From Streptomyces sp. CG 926 (GTDB lineage: Bacteria; Actinomycetota; Actinomycetes; Streptomycetales; Streptomycetaceae), in assembly GCF_003148825.1 (NCBI RefSeq), contig NZ_QGGZ01000004.1:248001-312000 (forward strand): 64,000 bases of DNA, read 5' to 3'. The notes below the pieces were generated by a model. It ran no database searches. It was given only the letters and a program-made list of their open reading frames with translations, and was not told where the DNA came from. How positions within the stretch are numbered: the first letter of the stretch is position 1; each line of letters starts with the position of its first letter. The position numbers were made by a program, and so were the translations under genes. Below, piece by piece: positions 58,315-64,000 of this stretch.

Positions 58315-58863
58315 GTGACGGCCTTGAAGCAGTGGAACTGGCGACCCTGTCTCGACTGTAAGGTCTTATTCCAGACCGGTTCGAATGGCGACTTTGGAAG
58401 CATATGCCCACACAACAATGGCGGCGCCCATCGTATAACCGGCAACAACTACATCCTCAGCGATGACAACACCTTGGGGTTCCTTGGCCTTACACAGAGT
58501 GGTTGGCACGAGTGCGTTTTCTGCGCTTCCCTATATTTCGCCGGCCACCCCGCGTTGCCCGGTAGGATATATTCGTACGAGAGCGGTAGCTGTATAGCAT
58601 TTCACCCGAACCATGCCGCACATTCTGCCGACCAGCCCCCGGGTCACGCCTTCAAGGCCCCTCTGGGCCCGCCACCGTTCACTCTGATCCATAGCATAGG
58701 TGACGGTGATCACCTGCTCAGCAAGTGGCGCAATTGCTGGAAATGTCAGGTGCTTTTCTATGGTGGACATACAGATAGTCAAGGTAGGTGTGCCGCCGGG
58801 GGGGAGCATGAGGGTCATAATTCTGAACCTGGGGTGCTTAATTTCACACTGCGATATCTGTAG
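58315..58863 (+). CDS. Protein of three tandem Cys-rich repeats
   Basis: This 182-residue protein consists of three repeats of a W-x2-C-x2-C-x2-L-(F/Y) motif. Repeat 1 is WRPCLDCKVLFQTGSNGDFG with a following GSICPHNNGGAHR, repeat 2 is WHECVFCASLYFAGHPALPG, and repeat 3 is WRNCWKCQVLFYGGHTDSQG with RCAAGGEHEG. Each carries two Cys in the loop and later Cys and His, as in small zinc-ribbon or disulfide-stabilised domains. No signal peptide is evident. GTG 58315 directly follows GGAGGGG, so TTG 58324 may be the true start. It lies beside a lectin-type gene. Confidence 0.6.
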   Translation: MTALKQWNWRPCLDCKVLFQTGSNGDFGSICPHNNGGAHRITGNNYILSDDNTLGFLGLTQSGWHECVFCASLYFAGHPALPGRIYSYESGSCIAFHPNHAAHSADQPPGHAFKAPLGPPPFTLIHSIGDGDHLLSKWRNCWKCQVLFYGGHTDSQGRCAAGGEHEGHNSEPGVLNFTLRYL

Positions 58864-59282
58864 CAGCCTAAGGTTCTCTCGCGACTTCAGGACCGCCCAC
58901 TCGGGGAGGGGCTCGCCCGGACCTCCAGCCGCCCGGCTCCGAGGAGGTCAGCCAGCCTGCCCGTAGCTGGCCGCCGGCCCCACCGTGCCAGAACCGAACC
59001 GTGCGTTGAGCAAGTCGATCGCCTTCTCCGCTCGCAGTCTGCGCTCGCGGCCCTGGTGGAAGGACACCTGCCCGGCAACCGCGTCCAGATCGACGTCAAG
59101 TTCATCGAGCCCGTCGGTGCCCCGGCCGCGACGGACAAGACCCCGGCCCCGGTCACAGGCGAAGCCCCCAAGACCCGCCGCCGGGCCAAGTACTACCAGT
59201 TCACGACGGCCTAGCCGTCTCCCTTACATTCACCGAACAATGTGCCCACGGCCCCCTTACACACACCGAGCACAGTGGCCCC
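58864..59282. other. Intergenic region with transposase fragment
   Basis: Apart from the truncated transposase piece at 59020-59214 (see its entry), these 419 bases show no gene. The first 150 bases after the Cys-repeat gene are GC-rich again, marking the end of the AT-richer island. The last 68 bases hold the MMPL upstream region (no clear ribosome-binding site before ATG 59283). Confidence 0.5.
59020..59214 (+). pseudogene. Truncated IS481-type transposase fragment
   Basis: The plus-strand text LLRSQSALAALVEGHLPGNR, VQIDVKFIEPVG and RRRAKYYQFTTA-stop matches the 'P-G-x-x-V-Q-x-D-V-K-F-I' region of IS481 integrase-core transposases. It lacks both ends and stops where these proteins normally continue IDD. 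It marks another mobile insertion at the right edge of the island. Confidence 0.7.
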
Positions 59283-61544
59283 ATGAACACTGAATCGGCC
59301 CGGCGGCCGGGGCTCCTCCACCGGAGCGGGCGCTGGTGCGCCCGGCACGCCTGGCGCGTCGTCGCCCTGTGGGTACTGGCACTGGTCGGCCTCGGGCTCG
59401 CCAACCACGCCTGGGGCGGCACCTACGCGGACAGCTTCTCCCTCCCCGGTACCAGCACCCAGACCGGCGCCGACCTGCTGACGGCCCACACCACCGGGGC
59501 CGGCGGCACGGCCTCCGCCATCGTGATCACCTCCGACAAGGGCGCGCTCACCGATCACCGTGCGGCGATCGAGACGGCCGTCGCCGATCTGGGCCGGCTC
59601 CCGGACGTCCTGTCGGTGGCCGACCCGCTCACCACCCCCGGGGCCGTCTCCGCGGACGGCGGGACCGCCCAGGTGACCGTCCGCTTCGACGGCAACCCGG
59701 CGAGCTTCGACCCCGGCTACCTCGCCGAGGTGGACACCGCCGTCGAGCCGCTGCGCGCCGACGACATCACCGTCGAGTACGGGGCTCCGCTCGGCGAGCT
59801 GGCCACCCCCAAGTCCGCCGACCGCGCCTCGGAGGCGATCGGGCTGGCCGTCGCCGTGCTGGTGCTGCTGGTCGGCTTCGGCAGTGTCGCCGCCACCGGC
59901 CTGCCCCTGGTGACGGCCGTGCTGGGCCTGTCCGTGAGCCTGGCCGGACTCGGGCTGCTCGCCGGGCACTTCAGCTTCGCCCAGGCCGCCCCGACCCTGG
60001 CCGCGATGATGGGCCTCGGTGTCGGCATCGACTACGCCCTCTTCCTCGCCACCCGCTACCGGGCCCTGCTGCACGCCGGGGCCGACCCCGACGAGGCGGT
60101 CGGCCGTACGGTCGCCACCAGCGGCCGGGCCGTACTGGTGGCCGCCGCAACGGTGGCCATGGCCCTGTGCGGGTTGTGCGCCTCCGGCGTGGGCTTCATC
60201 GGCGCCCTCGGCGTCGCCGCCGGACTCAGTGTCCTGGTGGCCGCCGCCGCGTCGGTGACCTTGACCCCCGCCCTGCTGGGTCTGCTCGGCCACCGGATCG
60301 ACCGCCTCCATGTCCGCGAGCCGGTCGCCGAACCCACCGGCGAGGCCGACGTCTGGCACCGCTGGGCCGTCAGGGTGAGCCGCCGCCCATGGCTGTTCCT
60401 GGCCGGCGGCCTGCTCGTACTCGGCGTACTCGCCGTCCCCCTCGCGTCCATGCAGCTCGGACACGTCGACGCCGGCGCGCAGTCCACCGGCCGGACCGAC
60501 CGCCGGGCCTACGATCTGATCACCGAGGAGTTCGGCCCCGGCGCCAACGGCCCGCTCACCGTCGTCACCCACCTCGACAGCCGGCACGCCGAGAGCGAGA
60601 GCCTGCGCCAAGGCCTCGCGGTCTCGCTCCAGCGCGAGCTGGCGGCCGTACCGGGCGTCGCCTCGGTGACTCCCCCGGTGCCCAGCCCCGACCACGCCCT
60701 GCTCATCACCACGGTCGTGCCCACCACCGGCCCGCAGGACGCGGCCACCGCGGACCTGATCCACACCCTGCGGGACGAGACGGTGCCCCGGACCCTGTCG
60801 GGCACCGGAGCCACCGGCTACCTCACCGGCACGACCGCCGCCGCCCAGACCTTCACCGACACCCTCAGCGCCAAACTGCCCCTGATCATCGCCGTGGTCG
60901 TCGCCGCCGCGTTCCTGCTGCTGCTCACCGTCTTCCGCAGCCCACTGGTGGCGCTCAAGGCCGCCGTGCTCAACCTCTTCTCCATCGCCGCCGCCTACGG
61001 CGTGGTCGTCGCGGTCTTCCAATGGGGCTGGGGCGGCGCGCTGTTCGGCATCACGGAGAAGGTGCCCGTCGAGTCCTACGTACCGATGATGATGTTCGCG
61101 ATCGTCTTCGGGCTCTCCATGGACTACGAGGTGTTCCTGCTCTCCCGGATCCGCGAGACCTGGCTCCACTCCGAGGACAACCACCTGGCCGTCGCCACCG
61201 GCCTCGCCGCGACCGCCCGCGTCATCACCTGCGCGGCCCTGATCATGACCAGCGTCTTCCTGGCCTTCCTGCTCTCCACGAACGTCGCCGTCAAAATGCT
61301 CGCGCTGGGCCTCGGCGTCAGCGTCATCATCGACGCCACCGTGGTCCGCCTGCTGCTGGTACCCGCGTCCATGTACCTCCTCGGGCGCGCCAACTGGTGG
61401 CTCCCGGACTGGCTGGACCGGTTCCTTCCGCACCTCGACCCGGAAGGCCCCGCCGACGCGCCCGAGCCCGTCGACATATCCGATCCCACCTCGGACTCCG
61501 GTTCCTCCCCCGATCTCGCACCCGCCCGAGGAGAACGGCGATGA
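59283..61544 (+). CDS. MMPL-family membrane transporter
   Basis: This 753-residue protein has about twelve transmembrane segments in two MMPL/RND-like halves. ARHAWRVVALWVLALVGLGL opens it. VLVLLVGFGSVAATGLPLVT begins the first helix bundle and LAAMMGLGVGIDYALFLATR carries the hallmark Asp-Tyr of the proton relay. PMMMFAIVFGLSMDYEVFLL is its counterpart in half 2. Such proteins export lipids or lipid-linked metabolites in actinobacteria. The stop overlaps the LmeA-like gene start by 4 bp. The gene lies just right of the mobile island. Confidence 0.9.
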   Translation: MNTESARRPGLLHRSGRWCARHAWRVVALWVLALVGLGLANHAWGGTYADSFSLPGTSTQTGADLLTAHTTGAGGTASAIVITSDKGALTDHRAAIETAVADLGRLPDVLSVADPLTTPGAVSADGGTAQVTVRFDGNPASFDPGYLAEVDTAVEPLRADDITVEYGAPLGELATPKSADRASEAIGLAVAVLVLLVGFGSVAATGLPLVTAVLGLSVSLAGLGLLAGHFSFAQAAPTLAAMMGLGVGIDYALFLATRYRALLHAGADPDEAVGRTVATSGRAVLVAAATVAMALCGLCASGVGFIGALGVAAGLSVLVAAAASVTLTPALLGLLGHRIDRLHVREPVAEPTGEADVWHRWAVRVSRRPWLFLAGGLLVLGVLAVPLASMQLGHVDAGAQSTGRTDRRAYDLITEEFGPGANGPLTVVTHLDSRHAESESLRQGLAVSLQRELAAVPGVASVTPPVPSPDHALLITTVVPTTGPQDAATADLIHTLRDETVPRTLSGTGATGYLTGTTAAAQTFTDTLSAKLPLIIAVVVAAAFLLLLTVFRSPLVALKAAVLNLFSIAAAYGVVVAVFQWGWGGALFGITEKVPVESYVPMMMFAIVFGLSMDYEVFLLSRIRETWLHSEDNHLAVATGLAATARVITCAALIMTSVFLAFLLSTNVAVKMLALGLGVSVIIDATVVRLLLVPASMYLLGRANWWLPDWLDRFLPHLDPEGPADAPEPVDISDPTSDSGSSPDLAPARGERR

Positions 61545-62263
61545 AGCACGCCCTGACGAGGACCCGGGTGGTCCTGCGCCGGCATCTCGTCCTCACAATC
61601 ACGGCCACCGTGCTGCTGCTCGCCGTCGTCGCCGCCGGCGCGGCCGAATACACGGTCCGCGGGGTCATCCACAGCCGTGTGCTGAAGGCGGCTCCCGGCC
61701 TGGGCGACGACGTGGCGGTCGGTGTCGCCGGCGGCTGGGCCCTGTGGGACCTGGCGCACGAGAGCATTCCCCGGCTCGACATCAGCAGCGACGACGCCCA
61801 GGTCGGCCGGCTCTCCCAAGTCCGCGTCCGGGCGCGGCTGGACGACGTCCGCCTCGACGGGACGACCACCGTCGCCGGCACCCACGCCGACGTGACGGTC
61901 TCCACCCAGTCCCTCGCCGCCGCGATCCGCGCCGCCGTGCCGTCCGTGGCGGTGGCCGCGGTCACCACCGACCCGGCGCGGGGGACGGTACTGGCGGACG
62001 TCGGTCCGGGCGGCCTGGGGCGGCTGACGCTGCGTCCGACTCTCGCGGACGGCAAGGTCACGCTCGCCGTCGACGGGCTCACCCTGTTCGGCCGCTCCGT
62101 CCCCACCGACCGGCTCGGGATCGCGGCCGGTGGCCTCGGCCCGCAGGCGGGCGCGCCGAAGGAGTACCCGCTCGGACTCGTCGCGACCTCCGCCGAGGTC
62201 CGGTCGGACGGCCTGCACGTCGCCCTGACGGGCGGCCGCAGCACCCTGCCGTCCGGCACCTGA
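61541..62263 (+). CDS. LmeA-like (DUF2993) phospholipid-binding protein
   Basis: This 240-residue protein is anchored by an N-terminal helix (VLTITATVLLLAVVAAGAAE) and has a beta-rich tube-like domain: LDISSDDAQVGRLSQVRVRA, VTVSTQSLAAAIRAAVPSVA, LGRLTLRPTLADGKVTLAVD and YPLGLVATSAEVRSDGLHVA. DUF2993/LmeA members bind phospholipids and help build mannosylated lipids in mycobacteria. It is coupled to the MMPL transporter gene (ATGA overlap). Together they may move lipid across the cell envelope. Confidence 0.8.
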   Translation: MKHALTRTRVVLRRHLVLTITATVLLLAVVAAGAAEYTVRGVIHSRVLKAAPGLGDDVAVGVAGGWALWDLAHESIPRLDISSDDAQVGRLSQVRVRARLDDVRLDGTTTVAGTHADVTVSTQSLAAAIRAAVPSVAVAAVTTDPARGTVLADVGPGGLGRLTLRPTLADGKVTLAVDGLTLFGRSVPTDRLGIAAGGLGPQAGAPKEYPLGLVATSAEVRSDGLHVALTGGRSTLPSGT

Positions 62264-62352
62264 CGGCCCCTGCTCGACCGCATTCGCCCGGAACGTTCCG
62301 TACCCGCCCGGTGGCCGGATCACAGCGCATGACCAGGGCGTTCGAGAGGCCG

Positions 62353-62366
62353 TTCGGGCGCCCGAA
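62353..62366. promoter_or_regulatory. Perfect palindrome upstream of the TetR gene
   Basis: TTCGGGCGCCCGAA is a perfect 14-bp palindrome, 25 bp before the ATG at 62391. TACGGT (62379-62384) follows as a possible -10. It may be the operator by which the TetR protein controls itself and possibly other genes. Confidence 0.5.
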
Positions 62367-62390
62367 GTTGTCGGCGGGTACGGTTCCGGC

Positions 62391-63122
62391 ATGGATGTTT
62401 CCGCAATCGGTCCGAGCGAGGACGACGACATCACCCTGGCGGTGGTGATCAAGGACATCGCACGTCAGCAGCTGGTCGAGCTGGGCGCCCAAGGGCTGTC
62501 CCCGGATGCCGTGGCGCGCGCCGGCGGCCTTCCGGTCGCCGATGTCGAGGCCGCCTTCCCGCACCGCGACGATCTGCTGACCGCACTGGTCATCGACGCC
62601 TACGACGCGTCCGGCGAGGCGATGGAACAGGCCGACGTCGTCGCCACGAAGGCCGGCGCGTCCGGGGGCGCCCGACTCCTCGCCGTCACCCGGGCGCTGC
62701 GGCGGTGGTCCTTCGCCAACCCCGGCGAGTTCACCCTGATCTACGGCTCACCCGTACCCGGCTACCACGCCCCGCAGGACACGGTCCCCTCGGCCTCGCG
62801 CACCCCCGCGGTGCTCGCCGGCATCGTGCGCTCCGCACTGGAGGCCGGCGAACTCACCCCGCCCCGGCGGCCGGTGCCCGGCCCCCCACTGCTCCTGCCG
62901 GAGGCCCTGCACCTCTTCGGCGGCGCGCCCGAGGCTCCGTTCTCGGACATCGTCGAGCGCGGCATCGTCCTGTGGAGCAATCTGATCGGCCTCCTGGTCT
63001 TCCAGGTCTTCAGCCGTACCCACGACAGCGTCCGGGACGAGGCCGCGTTCTTCGACTACGCCATCGCCGTGGCCGCCGAGAGCATCGGCCTCGAGGTCCC
63101 TCCGGCCGAGCACACCGACTGA
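62391..63122 (+). CDS. TetR-family transcriptional regulator
   Basis: This 243-residue protein has an N-terminal domain of TetR type (ITLAVVIKDIARQQLVELGA, QGLSPDAVARAGGLPVADVE, AAFPHRDDLLTALVIDAYDA). A C-terminal region follows with ANPGEFTLIYGSPVPGYHAP, as in the TetR_C_13/WHG group, and VLWSNLIGLLVFQVFSRTHD. It lies 127 bp downstream of the MMPL-LmeA pair on the same strand. ATG may be leaderless. It could regulate the lipid-transport operon. Confidence 0.85.
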   Translation: MDVSAIGPSEDDDITLAVVIKDIARQQLVELGAQGLSPDAVARAGGLPVADVEAAFPHRDDLLTALVIDAYDASGEAMEQADVVATKAGASGGARLLAVTRALRRWSFANPGEFTLIYGSPVPGYHAPQDTVPSASRTPAVLAGIVRSALEAGELTPPRRPVPGPPLLLPEALHLFGGAPEAPFSDIVERGIVLWSNLIGLLVFQVFSRTHDSVRDEAAFFDYAIAVAAESIGLEVPPAEHTD

Positions 63123-63162
63123 CCCGTCCGCCGCCCGTGCGGCACCGGCAGAAAACCAGGAC

Positions 63163-64000
63163 GTGAACACCACCAGAACCCTCTGCTTCGTCATAGCCTC
63201 GCTCTCGTCGTACGCGGCGCTCGTCTATCGACTGTGCCAGGCGCGGCGCAGTTGGAAGGACGGCGCGTACCGCACGCTGATCGCCACTCTGCTGCTCCAG
63301 TGCCTCACCTTCACCATGGGGGCCTTGGCCATGGGGGGCGCGCCCCTCCTGGGGGTCGGCAACCTCGCCGTGCTCCTCATGCACCTGTCGGCGGTGGCCT
63401 TCTGCGTCAGCGCGCAGATCATCCTGCTGCGCTGGGCCGCCGCGGACGAGGAGGCCGTACGCAAGACCCGCTACTGGCTGGTCACCGGAATCGTCCTCGA
63501 CGTGCTGCTGACGGCCCTGTTCTTCCTCGCCGACGGCACCGGCAGGCCGGCCTCGGACTTCGACGGCACCAGCGAGCCGCTGCTGCTCACCTATCTCCTG
63601 GCGTTCATCGTCTCGCAGGCGATTCCGTGCGTCACGATCTACCTGCAGTGCGGTCCGTACGCGCGGATGACGGACAACGCCTCGCTGCGTCAGGCCCTGC
63701 GGCTGCTCTCGGTCACCGCCGTGGTCCTGTTCCTCTACTGCACGGCCAGGACGGTCAACATCCTCACGGCGGCGTTCGGGGTCGACATCGGCGCCTGGAA
63801 GGTCGCCGCCTCGGTGTTCAGCACCGCGGGCATCGTCATGCTCTCGCTCAGCCTGACCAACTCCTCCTGGGGCCCGGCCGCGACCCGACTCCTGGAGTGG
63901 GCCCACACGTACCGGTCGTACCGGGCGCTCTACCCGCTCTGGCGGGACCTGTACGAGTCCTCCCCGGACATCGCCCTGGAGCCGCCGGGTGCCGCGGTGT
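63163..64000 (+). CDS. MAB_1171c-type integral membrane protein, N-terminal part
   Basis: From GTG 63163 (CAGG just upstream) a frame is open to the window end, at least 279 residues. It has seven hydrophobic segments (TLCFVIASLSSYAALVYRLC, TLIATLLLQCLTFTMGALAM, NLAVLLMHLSAVAFCVSAQI, WLVTGIVLDVLLTALFFLAD, LLTYLLAFIVSQAIPCVTIY, LLSVTAVVLFLYCTARTVNI, VAASVFSTAGIVMLSLSLTN). A soluble C-terminal start follows (RSYRALYPLWRDLYESSPDI). This fits the MAB_1171c family putative transporter. It lies 40 bp after the TetR gene. Confidence 0.7.
   Translation, partial: MNTTRTLCFVIASLSSYAALVYRLCQARRSWKDGAYRTLIATLLLQCLTFTMGALAMGGAPLLGVGNLAVLLMHLSAVAFCVSAQIILLRWAAADEEAVRKTRYWLVTGIVLDVLLTALFFLADGTGRPASDFDGTSEPLLLTYLLAFIVSQAIPCVTIYLQCGPYARMTDNASLRQALRLLSVTAVVLFLYCTARTVNILTAAFGVDIGAWKVAASVFSTAGIVMLSLSLTNSSWGPAATRLLEWAHTYRSYRALYPLWRDLYESSPDIALEPPGAAV

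Noticed and set aside
58376..58390. ggttcgaat-like string as a tRNA T-loop
   Set aside because: No flanking acceptor or anticodon stems can be drawn, and it lies inside the Cys-repeat coding region.
59211..61433. Long minus-strand frame opposite the MMPL gene
   Set aside because: Translation is Gly/Arg/Asp-rich with no domain; MMPL motifs on the plus strand are unambiguous.

Overview
The window reads as chromosomal DNA of a Streptomyces or close relative. It has very high GC and strongly GC-biased third codon positions, with frequent GTG starts and ATGA/GTGA start-stop overlaps. It carries a chaplin, sortases, GlsB/YeaQ-type and SoxR-type regulators, GH18/GH20 glycan hydrolases and a DmdR-type iron box. 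No tRNA, rRNA or CRISPR array was seen.

1-19.7 kb: ordinary housekeeping and accessory genes. These include a partial PNGase A-like enzyme, an RraA-family protein, a PAP2-DMT pair divergent from a TetR gene with a three-site operator array, a TerD-family protein and a solute-binding lipoprotein. They are followed by a DJ-1/PfpI protein, a secreted endonuclease I, a GH20 hexosaminidase and an MFS/MarR divergon. An operon then links a LAxTG cell-wall protein, an ECF-like sigma factor and a probable membrane anti-sigma factor. A MocR regulator lies divergent from an EamA exporter. A decayed Ser/Thr kinase gene and a YbjQ-family protein close the section.

19.7-23.1 kb: a same-strand cluster encoding an NAD(P)-binding protein, a T4 Rnl1-like RNA ligase, a T4 Pnkp-like kinase-phosphatase and an NYN-type putative nuclease. 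The last three look like an RNA repair cassette.

23.2-29.4 kb: VOC proteins, a TDT-family membrane protein, a DoxX protein with an iron-box-like palindrome upstream, a YdeI-like protein, the DUF5997/LysR-substrate-domain divergent pair and a membrane PP2C phosphatase.

29.4-37.6 kb: a damaged, possibly toxin-related region. A gene resembling the ribosome-inactivating protein (RIP) N-glycosidase core lies on the minus strand. A degenerate second copy lies about 6.4 kb away on the plus strand. Their upstream regions form a 58-bp inverted repeat. Between the two copies lie an orphan gene, soxR with a ferredoxin under a SoxR-type promoter, a GH18 chitinase, an unknown gene, a Tat-exported carbonic anhydrase, a chaplin and an HD-domain protein.

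37.6-53 kb: a CHRD-like surface protein with a class F sortase, a large LuxR/ATPase regulator, a ZIP transporter, an S1-domain protein and an aminoglycoside-phosphotransferase-like kinase. An iron-siderophore ABC operon (ATPase, binding protein, double-length permease) follows, controlled by a clear iron box. It is divergent from an OmpR/histidine kinase pair.

53-59.2 kb: a mobile island. An IS5-like element with a passenger gene abuts an IS481-like element with two nonsense codons. Next come a decayed gene, AT-richer orphan membrane genes, a ricin-type lectin gene interrupted by one in-frame TAG, a protein of three Cys repeats and a transposase fragment. Beyond 59.2 kb normal chromosome resumes with MMPL, LmeA-like and TetR genes and the start of a MAB_1171c-type membrane protein.
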